Source of the DNA: BMS3ABIN04 sp965554225
Lineage (GTDB): Bacteria; Bacteroidota; Ignavibacteria; Ignavibacteriales; Melioribacteraceae
DNA length: 64,000 nucleotides
Direction of reading: 5' to 3'
NCBI GenBank assembly: GCA_965554225.1
Contig: CBEVZC010000002.1
Span: 1-64,000 of the forward strand
The notes beneath the pieces were generated by a model. It searched no databases, was not told where the DNA came from, and saw only the letters and a program-made list of their open reading frames with translations. The position numbers and the translations under genes are program-made. Numbering within the stretch: position 1 is the first letter of the stretch; every line of letters starts with the position of its first letter. Shown piece after piece: positions 54,884-64,000 of this stretch.

Positions 54884-54913
54884 TTGAAAAACTTTTCAAT
54901 GACTTCTCATAAT
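54884..54913 (+). promoter_or_regulatory. Candidate promoter and palindrome for the A2M-pbpC unit
   Basis: TTGAAA (54884-54889) and CATAAT (54908-54913) have an 18-base spacer. The -35 box is one arm of a perfect 7-bp palindrome TTGAAAA-AC-TTTTCAA (54884-54899). It lies about 46 bases before ATG 54959. AT-richness makes the call tentative. Confidence 0.4.
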
Positions 54914-54958
54914 CGCCATAATTATCATATACACATCACCTAAAAAGAAGAGGATAAA

Positions 54959-57900
54959 ATGAGTAACATGAAACTTGCAATTTTCGGTGGGATAATTATA
55001 TTTGTAGCTCTGAGTTTAATCTATCTTGTATCACAAAAACATACAGAGGTTCCATCAAAAGATTCAGATTATGCAGAGTTTATCAGCGCCTACACTTCCG
55101 GAGTTATTTCGAGGGAATCATCTATTAAAATACGACTGGTACAAGCAGTCGATAATGGTGAACACAAAGAAATTCCGTCTTCATTAGATTATTTAGAATT
55201 TGAACCTAAAATTAATGGTGAACTTTATTGGTTAGATAAGCAGACAATTGAATTTACACCAAAGGAAAAGCTTATGCCAAATACAATGTATGTAGCAAAG
55301 CTTAATATCAGTAAAGTTGTTAAGTCTAAAAAGAAAGAAAAGCCGTTCATATTCGAATTTAAGACCATCAAACGTCAATTCGATGTAAATGTAATCGGTC
55401 TAAAATCTTTGTCAAGTAAAAACACTCAATATCAGAAACTTGTAGGAACAATTGAGACTTCTGATTTTGAGGATATTGGTGATATAAAGAAAATACTAAC
55501 TGCAAAGTTTGAGGGAAAGGACTTGCCAATTGAATGGCAACCTGGTCAAAGCAGAAAAGTTCATAGATATGTAATTGATAGTTTGAAGCGGACTAATTCT
55601 GAAAAAAACCTTGAACTATACTGGGATGGCGATCCAATAGGAATTGAAAACAAAGGACAATTAAATGTGAAAATTCCCGCTTTGGGAGAATTTAAACTCT
55701 CTGCAGCTAATATAGCTCACCAACCGCAGCAATACTTGCTATTACGTTTTACCGATCCAATTAAGCAAAATCAGAACTTACGCGGACTCGTAACCATTGA
55801 CAAAGTTCCGAGCTTGCGTTTTGAAGTTTCCAACAACGAAATTAAAGTTTATCCCTCTAAACGACTTTTTGGAGATTACACAGTTCATGTTTTTCGTGGA
55901 ATTAAAAATTCAATGAACTATAAAATGAAATCGGATTATACACGTAAAGTAGCTTTTGAAAATCTGAAACCTGCTGTACGACTTGTTGGGAAAGGAGTGA
56001 TTATTCCAAATAATAAAAATGGTTTTATCCTTCCTTTCGAAGCTGTTAATCTTTCTGCTGTTGATGTGATTGTTACTAAGATTTTTGAAAACAACATGTC
56101 GCAATTCCTTCAAGTAAATAATATTGGAGGTTCTGCACAGTTAAGGAGAATAGGAAAACCTATCTTGAGAAAAATTGTAAAGTTAGATCAAAGCGGTATT
56201 GAATCACTTCATAAATGGAACCGGTTTTCTTTAGATCTAAATGAAATTATTCAAAAAGATCCCGGTGCGGTGTATAGAGTCAAAATCGGATTCAGAAAAA
56301 AATACTCACTTTATTTTTGCGAAAATAACATTACCGACAACTCAAAGGAAAAGTTAACTGAAGTGCTGCCCGAAGGTGTGGAAAGTGAGTCTAGTTATTG
56401 GAATTATTATGATGAGTATTATAATGAAAATTACAATTGGAGGCACCGTGATGATCCGTGTTACAAAGCATATTATGGAAATAGAAGATCGGTGTCGAAA
56501 AATATTTTTTCTTCTAATATTGGTATTATAGCAAAACGAGGCAATGATGGTTCATTATTATTGGTAACAACAAATATAAAAACAACACAACCGATTGGGA
56601 ATGTTAATTTACATTTAATGGATTATCAAAAGCAGGAGATTGCAAAGATAGTAACAAATAGTGATGGTTTAGCAGAAACAAAATTAAATACTAAACCGTT
56701 TATGGTTTTTGCGGAAAAAGGAAATGAGAAGGGGTATCTAAGATTAGATGACGGATCCTCACTGTCTATAAGCAGATTTGATGTTTCCGGAAGCGGTATT
56801 AAAAAAGGAATTAAAGGATTTACATATGGAGATAGGGGCGTTTGGCGTCCGGGAGATTCCCTTTTTGTTACTTTTATTTTAGAGGATTTGAACAATAATG
56901 TACCGCAGAACTTACCAATTATTTTTGAATTAACCAATCCCAAAAATCAATTAGCACAAAGGTTTGTAAAAAAAAGAACCCAAACTGATTTTTATACTTT
57001 TAAATTTAAAACTGATCTTAATGCCCCTACGGGAGATTGGAATGCAAAAATAACTCTCGGAGGCGTAAAGTTTTATAAATCCTTAAAAATTGAGACTGTT
57101 AAACCTAATCGGTTAAAAATTAAATTCGATTTGAAAGAACCATATTTGTCTGCGAAAGACAATCCTACTGTAAAAATGAAAATAATGTGGCTTCATGGAG
57201 CAATCGGGAAAAACTTAAAAGCTAAAGTTGATGTTTCTTTAGCCAGAACTAGAACAACTTTTAAAACTTACAGTGACTATGCTTTTGACGATCCGGTTAT
57301 AAAATTTAATCCTAAACCTCAGACAATTTTTGAAGGAAAAGTTGATTCAAAAGGTGAAACAACGTTTAAGGCAAAATTTAATTTAAGTACAGAAGCGCCG
57401 GGCAAACTTAAGACTACTTTTTTTACTAAAGCGTTTGAACCCGGAGGTGATTTTAGTATTGATAGATTTATTACAGACTACTATCCGTTTGATACTTACG
57501 TAGGAATTAAACTTCCTAAAGGAGACAGATCCAGAGGCATGCTTCTAACCGATAAAGATCATAAAGTGGATATTGTTACTTTAAATTTAAAAGGGAAACC
57601 TGTTTCAAAGAAAAAGATAGAAGTTAAACTTTATAAAATATCTTGGAAATGGTGGTGGGATCAATCTGAAGATTATCAAAGCAACTATTCTAGTAATTAT
57701 TACGAGTCCACTTTAGCTGCCGATACAATCTCGACAATTGATGGGAAGGGAGAATGGAAAATAAAAGTTAAATATCCAAATTGGGGTAGATTTTTAGTAA
57801 CCGCAAAAGATTTGGAAGGAGGGCACCGCACCGGGAAAATTGTTTATATCGATTGGCCCGGCTGGGCAGGACGAGCTCAGAAAGCTCAACCCGGTGGTTC

Positions 57901-60514
57901 TGCTATGCTATCTTTTTCATCTGATAAGAAAAAATATTTTGTTGGCAATGATGTTGAACTGATGATTCCGAGCAGCGATAACGGAAGAGCTTTGGTAAGT
58001 ATTGAATCCGGTACAAAAATAATTGATTCCTACTGGGTTGAAATGAAAAACGGCATAAATAAAGTTAAATTCAAAGCAACTCAAGAAATGACACCAAATG
58101 TTTATGCTAATATAACATTGCTGCAGCCGTATGCACAATCAGAAAATGATCTACCGATTCGGTTGTACGGTATAATTCCAATATATGTGGAAAATCCCGA
58201 AACACATTTAACACCCGTAATTAATATGCCGAATGTTTTAAGACCTGAAAAAGACTTTGAACTGACTGTCAAAGAGAAAAATAATAGACCAATGACTTAT
58301 ACGATAGCAGTTGTTGATGAAGGTTTGCTGGATTTAACAAGGTTTAAAACACCAAACCCTTGGAAGTATTTCTACAGCAAAGAAGCTCTGGGTGTAAAAT
58401 CGTGGGATATATACGATTTAGTTATTGGCGCGTATGGCGGTAAATTAGAACACTTGTTAGGTTTGGGTGGAGATGGTGAAGTTCGTAAACCCAAGGGAGG
58501 AACTAAACTTAACAGATTTAAACCGATGGTAAGATTTTATGGACCTTTTACAATCAATGGTGAAGAAAAACACCATAAGATAAATGTTCCGCGCTACATT
58601 GGTTCGGTAAGAACCATGGTAGTTGCCGGTTATAAGGGTTCTTTTGGATATGCGGAAAAAGCCACTCCCGTAAGAAAACCTTTAATGATTCTTGGCACTT
58701 TACCAAGAACTCTAGGACCGGGAGAAATTGTTGAGCTGCCTGTCTCTGTCTTTGTGATGGAAAAGGGAATTAGTGATGTGTCTGTTCATATAAATCCAAA
58801 TAATCTATTTGAAGTTATAGGGAATAGCTCTAAATCGGTACACTTTGACAGTAAAGGGGATAAGCTGGTAAAATTCAAAATTAAGGTTAATCCTAAAGTT
58901 GGAATTGGAAAGGTTAGTATTAGTGCAAAAAGCGGATCGGAATCTGCTAAGTATGATATTGCTCTTGAAGTACGGAATCCAAATCCTTATGTAACTAATG
59001 TTAAAAGTTATTTCGTTGAATCGAAAAAGGAATGGAATATAAATATAAAACCTTTTGGAACCGAAGGTACGAACAAATGCGTTTTAGAAGTTTCGGCAAT
59101 TCCGCCAATTAATTTGGAAAGTAGATTAAAGTATTTAATTCGCTATCCACACGGATGTATTGAGCAGACCACATCAAGTGTGTTTCCTCAATTATATCTC
59201 GATAAGTTAATTAAATTGGATGAACAGCAAAAAGAGCGGATCGACAACAACATAAAGAAAGGAATTGAGAGGATACAAAAATTTCAGGTTAGCAGTGGTG
59301 GACTTTCCTACTGGCCGGGTGGGCACAAAGCTAGTGAATGGGGAAGTAATTATGGCGGGCACTTTATGGCCGAAGCACATAATAAAGGATATACTTTGCC
59401 GAGCGGGTTTTTGCTAAAATGGCAAAACTATCAGAGAAATACCGCTAGGAATTGGAATAATAGAGCAAATAGATCGGACTTAATTCAAGCATACAGGCTG
59501 TACACTCTTGCATTATCAGGTTCGCCTGATCTTGGTTCAATGAATAGACTGCTTGAGAGCAAAGGATTATCGAAGACTGCGAAATACCGACTTGCTGCAG
59601 CTTATCAGCTAGCCGGTAAACCTGAAGTTGCTGCTAAATTGTTAGTCGGACTTGATTTCAATGTTAAGGATTATACTGAACTGGCTAATACTTACGGAAG
59701 CAGTTTGAGAGATCAAGCCATGATTTTGGAAACTCTGACACTTATGAATAGAAGAAATGAAGGTTTTGAATTATTAAAAGCAATTTCCAATCGTATTGTC
59801 TTAAATAAATGGTACAGCACTCAAACAAATGCATATGTATTGCTTGCTATTGGCAAGTTTATTGGAAACGATAATATGACACACGAGGTGAATTTTCAAT
59901 ATAATTTAAACTCCGGTGTTTTTAAACAAATTGTTTCCAACAACCCAATTGCACAGGAAGATATTCCGGTTAAATATAATACATCTAAATCAATTACTGT
60001 TAGAAACCCTAATGATTCACCAATATATGCACGAATTATTCTGGAAGGTAAACCTCTTATCGGTGATCAATCCGATACTTCCAATAAATTAAAAATGGAA
60101 GTAAAATATTTCTTACTGAACGGGAAGGATATTGATCCTGTAAAATTAGAGCAAGGAACCGATTTTATTGCTGAAGTAAAAATCACTAATCCTGGTATAA
60201 TAGATAAAAATTATAAGAATATTGTCCTTACAGAAATTTTCCCATCAGGTTGGGAAATAATAAACACCCGGCTTAATAATATAGAGTCTTTCGATCGTGC
60301 TTCAAGACCGGAATATATAGATATTAGAGATGATCGAGTTAATTTTTATTTTAATTTGAATAGAAAGGAAACAAAAACTTTCCGTGTTTTACTAAATGCA
60401 AGTTACCTGGGTAAATTTTATTTACCGTCTATTTACTCACAAGCTATGTACGATAATACTATAAATGCAAGGAAGCATGGTCAATGGGTAGAAGTTGTTT
60501 TACCGGGAAAATAA
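54959..60514 (+). CDS. Bacterial alpha-2-macroglobulin with thioester (YfhM type)
   Basis: 1851 residues. An N-terminal signal anchor (LAIFGGIIIFVALSLIYLV) tethers a long series of MG beta-sandwich domains. The MG2-like part contains GFTYGDRGVWRPGDSLFVTF, and the A2M-family segment is TYTIAVVDEGLLDLTRF. The thioester site is Cys1400-Ile-Glu-Gln1403 in HGCIEQTTSS, followed by the alpha-helical toroid (YWPGGHKASEWGSNY) and the C-terminal receptor-like domain. These proteins trap attacking proteases covalently in the periplasm. GAAGAGGATAAA precedes ATG 54959. It is followed by pbpC eight bases later, the classical pairing in which the PBP repairs peptidoglycan at breaches. Confidence 0.93.
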   Translation: MSNMKLAIFGGIIIFVALSLIYLVSQKHTEVPSKDSDYAEFISAYTSGVISRESSIKIRLVQAVDNGEHKEIPSSLDYLEFEPKINGELYWLDKQTIEFTPKEKLMPNTMYVAKLNISKVVKSKKKEKPFIFEFKTIKRQFDVNVIGLKSLSSKNTQYQKLVGTIETSDFEDIGDIKKILTAKFEGKDLPIEWQPGQSRKVHRYVIDSLKRTNSEKNLELYWDGDPIGIENKGQLNVKIPALGEFKLSAANIAHQPQQYLLLRFTDPIKQNQNLRGLVTIDKVPSLRFEVSNNEIKVYPSKRLFGDYTVHVFRGIKNSMNYKMKSDYTRKVAFENLKPAVRLVGKGVIIPNNKNGFILPFEAVNLSAVDVIVTKIFENNMSQFLQVNNIGGSAQLRRIGKPILRKIVKLDQSGIESLHKWNRFSLDLNEIIQKDPGAVYRVKIGFRKKYSLYFCENNITDNSKEKLTEVLPEGVESESSYWNYYDEYYNENYNWRHRDDPCYKAYYGNRRSVSKNIFSSNIGIIAKRGNDGSLLLVTTNIKTTQPIGNVNLHLMDYQKQEIAKIVTNSDGLAETKLNTKPFMVFAEKGNEKGYLRLDDGSSLSISRFDVSGSGIKKGIKGFTYGDRGVWRPGDSLFVTFILEDLNNNVPQNLPIIFELTNPKNQLAQRFVKKRTQTDFYTFKFKTDLNAPTGDWNAKITLGGVKFYKSLKIETVKPNRLKIKFDLKEPYLSAKDNPTVKMKIMWLHGAIGKNLKAKVDVSLARTRTTFKTYSDYAFDDPVIKFNPKPQTIFEGKVDSKGETTFKAKFNLSTEAPGKLKTTFFTKAFEPGGDFSIDRFITDYYPFDTYVGIKLPKGDRSRGMLLTDKDHKVDIVTLNLKGKPVSKKKIEVKLYKISWKWWWDQSEDYQSNYSSNYYESTLAADTISTIDGKGEWKIKVKYPNWGRFLVTAKDLEGGHRTGKIVYIDWPGWAGRAQKAQPGGSAMLSFSSDKKKYFVGNDVELMIPSSDNGRALVSIESGTKIIDSYWVEMKNGINKVKFKATQEMTPNVYANITLLQPYAQSENDLPIRLYGIIPIYVENPETHLTPVINMPNVLRPEKDFELTVKEKNNRPMTYTIAVVDEGLLDLTRFKTPNPWKYFYSKEALGVKSWDIYDLVIGAYGGKLEHLLGLGGDGEVRKPKGGTKLNRFKPMVRFYGPFTINGEEKHHKINVPRYIGSVRTMVVAGYKGSFGYAEKATPVRKPLMILGTLPRTLGPGEIVELPVSVFVMEKGISDVSVHINPNNLFEVIGNSSKSVHFDSKGDKLVKFKIKVNPKVGIGKVSISAKSGSESAKYDIALEVRNPNPYVTNVKSYFVESKKEWNINIKPFGTEGTNKCVLEVSAIPPINLESRLKYLIRYPHGCIEQTTSSVFPQLYLDKLIKLDEQQKERIDNNIKKGIERIQKFQVSSGGLSYWPGGHKASEWGSNYGGHFMAEAHNKGYTLPSGFLLKWQNYQRNTARNWNNRANRSDLIQAYRLYTLALSGSPDLGSMNRLLESKGLSKTAKYRLAAAYQLAGKPEVAAKLLVGLDFNVKDYTELANTYGSSLRDQAMILETLTLMNRRNEGFELLKAISNRIVLNKWYSTQTNAYVLLAIGKFIGNDNMTHEVNFQYNLNSGVFKQIVSNNPIAQEDIPVKYNTSKSITVRNPNDSPIYARIILEGKPLIGDQSDTSNKLKMEVKYFLLNGKDIDPVKLEQGTDFIAEVKITNPGIIDKNYKNIVLTEIFPSGWEIINTRLNNIESFDRASRPEYIDIRDDRVNFYFNLNRKETKTFRVLLNASYLGKFYLPSIYSQAMYDNTINARKHGQWVEVVLPGK

Positions 60515-60522
60515 AATACTTT

Positions 60523-62940
60523 ATGAAATTACATATATCAGATATGATAAACGGTAAAATTAAAAATCCGAAGAGAAAACTGATTGCATTTCTTGGCTTT
60601 TTATTTTTAATAATAATTTTCTGGAATAGTTTACCTGCTCCTTTGTTTAATAAACCGTTCTCGTTTGTTCTGGAAGATAAAAACGGCAATCTACTGAATG
60701 CGTTAATTGCAAAGGACGGTCAATGGCGGTTCCCGGTTAAGGGTAATATCCCGGATAAGTTTAAAACTGCAATTATTCGTTTTGAAGACAAGCGATTTTA
60801 TTATCATCCCGGAGTAGATTTTTTTGCATTGTTTAGAGCTGCATATCAAGACATCAAAGCAGGTAAAATTAAAAGCGGCGGAAGTACTATTACCATGCAG
60901 GTAATTCGTATTGCGCGAGAAGGTAAACCGAGAACCATTAAAGAAAAAATTATTGAAATGGTTTTGGCTTTTCGTCTTGAACTAACTTACAGTAAGCAGG
61001 AAATAATATCACTTTATTCTGCTTACTCACCTTTTGGTGGAAATGTCGTTGGGATTGAAGCTGCCTCTTGGAGATACTTTGGCAGAAAACCACAGCAGCT
61101 TTCTTGGGCAGAAGTCTGCATGCTTGCTGTGCTTCCTAATAGTCCTTCGCTAATACACCCGGGAAAGAATAGAAATTTACTAAAAAAGAAGAGGGATCGT
61201 TTACTAAATAGATTATATCTAAATCAAGATATCGATTCTCTTACTTATGCTCTTTCGATTGAAGAACCGTTACCTAAGAAACTAAAAGCGCTTCCGAACA
61301 TTGCACCGCATTTAGCTTTTGAAGCTGCCCGGAATCAGGGAAAGGAAAGTAAAGATTTTAGAGTGCAGTCCACTCTGGATATTAATATTCAGAAACAGGT
61401 AAACAATGTTATAAAGGAACATTATAAAAGATTAAAATCTAATTATGTGTATAATGCGGCGGCTGTTGTGGCTAGAATAGAAACGGGAGATGTTTTAGCT
61501 TATTTAGGAAATACGCGTGATCCAAAAAATAGGAATGAGAATTGGGTAAATGTTGTTACAGCGCCAAGAAGCTCAGGCAGTATTCTTAAACCGATTTTAT
61601 ATGCTGCAATGTTATCGAGCGGAGAGTTATTACCCAAAACGTTAGTCCCGGATATCCCTACTCAAATCGGTGGATTTAGTCCGAAAAATTTTAATCTAAG
61701 CTACGATGGAGCTGTACCGGCAAATAGAGCTTTAGCTAGGTCGATTAACATTCCGGCTGTAAGGTTATTGAGAAGCTACAGAGTTGAACGGTTTTACAAT
61801 CTACTGAAAAATGTGGGAATAGAAACACTTAATAGACTTCCGGGTGATTACGGGCTTTCTCTTATTCTAGGCGGAGCGGAAGTTAAGCTTTGGGAAATAG
61901 CAGGAGTATATGCATCCATGGCTAGAGTGCTGAAGCATTATTCAAAATATGGAACAATGTATTCAAAAAATGATTTTCATGAATTAAATTATATTAAGGA
62001 TAATACGAAATTTCCTAAAAACTCAAACGGTGATTTAGAAGATTATTCATTTATAAGTAAGGCCGCACTTTGGATTACTTTCAATGCATTATTAGATGTA
62101 GAACGACCAGATAATCAATCGTATTGGCGGGAATTTAGTTCATCTCAAAAAATTGCATGGAAAACCGGAACGAGTTTCGGGTTTAGAGACGGTTGGGCAA
62201 TTGGAATTAATAATGAATATGTAGTTGCTGTTTGGACGGGGAATGCGGATGGCGAAGGAAGGACCGGTTTGACGGGCATATCTAGTGCTGCACCTATTTT
62301 ATTTGATATATTTAACATACTTCCATTTAGTTCGGGATGGTTCGAGCAGCCGATGGAAGAAATGACTTACATTGCTACGTGCAAAAAAAGCGGTTATAGA
62401 GCATCGGAATTGTGTGAAGAGATTGATTCGATTTGGATTCCAAATACGGGATTGAAATTCCCTGTTTGTCCTTATCATCAATTAATTCATCTGGATGAGT
62501 CCGGTAAATATCGTGTTACTTCGTCAAGTGTGTCTCCTTCTAAAATGATTCACAAATCTTGGTTTGTTCTTCCTCCGGCAATGGAATACTTTTATGAGAA
62601 AAAGAATCATAACTATAAAAAATTACCTCCATTTAGAAACGATTGCATAAATACTGCAGATAATAATAATCCTATGGATTTAGTATATCCGAGAGATATT
62701 AATAAAATTTATATTCCGGTAAACTTAGTGGGAACAACAAGCAGTACAATTTTTGAAGTTGCGCATCGCCATTCGAACAGTATTATTTATTGGTATGTGG
62801 ATAACAAATATTTAGGTGAAACTCAGAACGAGAACAAGATGGCGATTAATGCTTCGAAGGGAAATCATAGATTAACGTTAGTAGATAATGATGGGAACAT
62901 TTTAAAAAAAGACTTTGAAATTTTAAGTGGAAATCAATAG
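60523..62940 (+). CDS. pbpC: Penicillin-binding protein 1C
   Basis: About 805 residues. One membrane anchor (LIAFLGFLFLIIIFW) precedes the GT51 transglycosylase with catalytic Glu in FEDKRFYYHPGVD and GGSTITMQVIRI. The transpeptidase domain has SxxK at Ser353 (SGSILKPIL), SIN in LARSINIPAV and KTGT in AWKTGTSFG. A C-terminal BiPBP domain (about 730-805) is specific to the 1C type. It polymerises and cross-links peptidoglycan. ATG 60523 lies after the A2M stop; an in-frame ATG at 60484 inside the A2M gene would add 13 residues and cannot be excluded. Confidence 0.94.
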   Translation: MKLHISDMINGKIKNPKRKLIAFLGFLFLIIIFWNSLPAPLFNKPFSFVLEDKNGNLLNALIAKDGQWRFPVKGNIPDKFKTAIIRFEDKRFYYHPGVDFFALFRAAYQDIKAGKIKSGGSTITMQVIRIAREGKPRTIKEKIIEMVLAFRLELTYSKQEIISLYSAYSPFGGNVVGIEAASWRYFGRKPQQLSWAEVCMLAVLPNSPSLIHPGKNRNLLKKKRDRLLNRLYLNQDIDSLTYALSIEEPLPKKLKALPNIAPHLAFEAARNQGKESKDFRVQSTLDINIQKQVNNVIKEHYKRLKSNYVYNAAAVVARIETGDVLAYLGNTRDPKNRNENWVNVVTAPRSSGSILKPILYAAMLSSGELLPKTLVPDIPTQIGGFSPKNFNLSYDGAVPANRALARSINIPAVRLLRSYRVERFYNLLKNVGIETLNRLPGDYGLSLILGGAEVKLWEIAGVYASMARVLKHYSKYGTMYSKNDFHELNYIKDNTKFPKNSNGDLEDYSFISKAALWITFNALLDVERPDNQSYWREFSSSQKIAWKTGTSFGFRDGWAIGINNEYVVAVWTGNADGEGRTGLTGISSAAPILFDIFNILPFSSGWFEQPMEEMTYIATCKKSGYRASELCEEIDSIWIPNTGLKFPVCPYHQLIHLDESGKYRVTSSSVSPSKMIHKSWFVLPPAMEYFYEKKNHNYKKLPPFRNDCINTADNNNPMDLVYPRDINKIYIPVNLVGTTSSTIFEVAHRHSNSIIYWYVDNKYLGETQNENKMAINASKGNHRLTLVDNDGNILKKDFEILSGNQ

Positions 62941-62943
62941 TAT

Positions 62944-63666
62944 TTATATCAATCTTACTATAAAATCATCTTCAAAAGGTGAGCTATAATTTATTCCTGC
63001 TATAGTATAAGTTTTTTCTGGTATACCAATATCGGCAAGATAAAGATCGCCGGTTAATTCAGGTAATAAGCCGGTTTTGGGGAGAGCTAAAGTTAACGTT
63101 CTATCCGCTTTAATAAATTTCCCAGGAGTTTCACCGGTTGTTGAATTAACACCCGAAGGAACATCCAGAGATAAAGTTTTTGATGGTTGGCCATTTGCCC
63201 AGTTTATTATTTCCAAAGAATTTCCTCTTGGAGGAGATTTTAAACTATAACCAATTATAGCATCTATAATTAAATCGGGCTTCTCATTTGGCAAATCATT
63301 TATTCCGATTTCTAGTCCTTTGGCGGAAAGATAAATTTTATGCTGGTATGAGGAAACTTCTTTTAAATTTTCCGGATTAGTGATGCAAATTTTTACATTT
63401 GCATTCCGGTTAGCCAAATGTCTGGCGGCGCAAATTCCGCCTCCGCCGTTTCCACCGGTTCCGCAGAGTATAATTATTTTAGAATTTTTCCAATTGCTTC
63501 CTAAAATATCAATTGCAGATAAGGCTAAATTTCTACCGGCATTTTCCATCATTTGGAATAAATTAGGACCTGTATTTTCCGTGGCAATTCGGTCAACTTC
63601 AATCATCTGATCAGTAGAAACGGCAGGTACTATTAAACCGGATTTTGTTCTAAAATGGAGAATCAT
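62944..63666 (-). CDS. nnrE: NAD(P)H-hydrate epimerase (YjeF N-domain)
   Basis: 240 residues containing only the YjeF N-terminal domain. DQMIEVDRIATE, the nucleotide-binding loop GTGGNGGGGICAARHLA, DLIIDAIIGYSLKSPPRG and LSLDVPSGVNSTTGE are the family motifs. It interconverts R and S forms of hydrated NAD(P)H so that the dehydratase can repair them. The ADP-dependent dehydratase domain fused in E. coli is absent and must be encoded elsewhere if present. It follows the MIP18-like gene after 24 bases and is convergent with pbpC (three bases between stops). Confidence 0.9.
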   Translation of the reverse strand: MILHFRTKSGLIVPAVSTDQMIEVDRIATENTGPNLFQMMENAGRNLALSAIDILGSNWKNSKIIILCGTGGNGGGGICAARHLANRNANVKICITNPENLKEVSSYQHKIYLSAKGLEIGINDLPNEKPDLIIDAIIGYSLKSPPRGNSLEIINWANGQPSKTLSLDVPSGVNSTTGETPGKFIKADRTLTLALPKTGLLPELTGDLYLADIGIPEKTYTIAGINYSSPFEDDFIVRLI

Positions 63667-63690
63667 ATTTATGAAACGATTTTGTGTAGT

Positions 63691-63963
63691 TTACGGATTT
63701 TGGAACACAACAGTTTGATTCGGAAATTCTTTCTCAAGCGCTTCTTTTAATAACTCTTCTATTTTTGCATAACCAAGAAATTGAGAAACCATACAGCACG
63801 CTTTAGCTGTTTCGAGAGAATTCATATAAACAAGTAATTCATTCAAGTCAGCTTTATGTTTTATTCCTTCAATTAGACCTAACTGGGATACGGGTAATCC
63901 GGTTTCTGGATCTTTTACTTCATCTAGAATATTAGATAATTTATTTTTCATTTCTTGATTCAT
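63691..63963 (-). CDS. MIP18-like small protein
   Basis: 90 residues. The N-terminal KDPETGLPVSQLGLIEGIKH is like the opening of the MIP18/DUF59 fold (DPE, then an LGLI strand). A pair of cysteines in AKACCMVSQFLGY lies where SufT-type proteins carry their conserved Cys. It is shorter and more diverged than the suf-operon member at 15414-15728, and may also serve Fe-S or metal cofactor maturation. GGAGTAGAA precedes ATG 63963. It forms a two-gene unit with nnrE, and may continue an operon from beyond the right edge. Confidence 0.65.
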   Translation of the reverse strand: MNQEMKNKLSNILDEVKDPETGLPVSQLGLIEGIKHKADLNELLVYMNSLETAKACCMVSQFLGYAKIEELLKEALEKEFPNQTVVFQNP

Positions 63964-64000
63964 TTCTACTCCATAATTATTTTTGAAAGTTTATCATCAG

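Noticed and set aside
63964..64000. End of another minus-strand gene at the right edge
   Set aside because: Only 37 bases; possible stops in all frames, not enough to call.

Overview
The window is a gene-dense, AT-rich bacterial chromosome segment with 48 protein-coding genes (one frameshifted, one running off the left edge). I see no tRNA, rRNA, CRISPR array, prophage or insertion sequence. It most resembles the Ignavibacteria / Bacteroidota-Chlorobi group. Three secreted proteins end in the C-terminal sorting domain (SQNYPNPFNPST type) used by type IX secretion. There is also a two-component propeller histidine kinase, an AmmeMemoRadiSam pair, a bacilliredoxin and a SUF-only Fe-S operon. 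Genus cannot be fixed from the sequence alone.

Left third (1-22.9 kb): a lipoprotein tyrosine-phosphatase-like gene cut by the window edge, a DUF4412-type secreted protein, a YwiC-like membrane protein and a bacterial deoxyhypusine-synthase-like enzyme. These are followed by a minus-strand block of a lipoprotein and two tandem paralogous BNR-repeat proteins. Next come aminopeptidase P and a long FAD/Fe-S D-lactate-dehydrogenase-like protein, which converge on a seven-gene minus-strand Fe-S operon: sufB-sufC-sufD-sufS-sufT-like-bacilliredoxin-Rrf2 regulator. A sigma70-like promoter with an overlapping dyad lies ahead of sufB. A divergent FG-GAP repeat secreted protein follows.

Middle (22.9-45.9 kb): housekeeping genes (hisS-rlmB, a PTS EIIA protein, priA, a LOG-family hydrolase, an LD-carboxypeptidase). 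A coupled pair joins an unassigned Rossmann-fold protein to a glutamate-racemase-like protein. A small XRE regulator sits with a frameshifted membrane partner and a dyad operator. Then come a tryptophanase-DUF4905-like-AMMECR1-Memo gene string, a lytic transglycosylase, two separate saccharopine-pathway dehydrogenases and a HAD phosphatase.

Right third (46-64 kb) is dominated by envelope functions: the propeller sensor kinase, an exported MsrA, a PagL-like lipid A deacylase, a glycosidase-like protein with a possible degenerate peptidase-like N-terminus, a secreted esterase, and the alpha-2-macroglobulin plus PBP1C pair. Exonuclease III, NAD(P)H-hydrate epimerase and a second MIP18-like protein complete it.

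Intergenic DNA carries a recurring degenerate array of 10-bp CACAAAG units (three places), a REP-like palindrome with flanking direct repeats, several clear hairpin terminators, and dyads near promoters. The least explained items are the Rossmann/racemase-like pair, the glycosidase fusion, the DHS-like enzyme and the dispersed CACAAAG repeats. I see no single locus that is clearly a new defence or mobile system.
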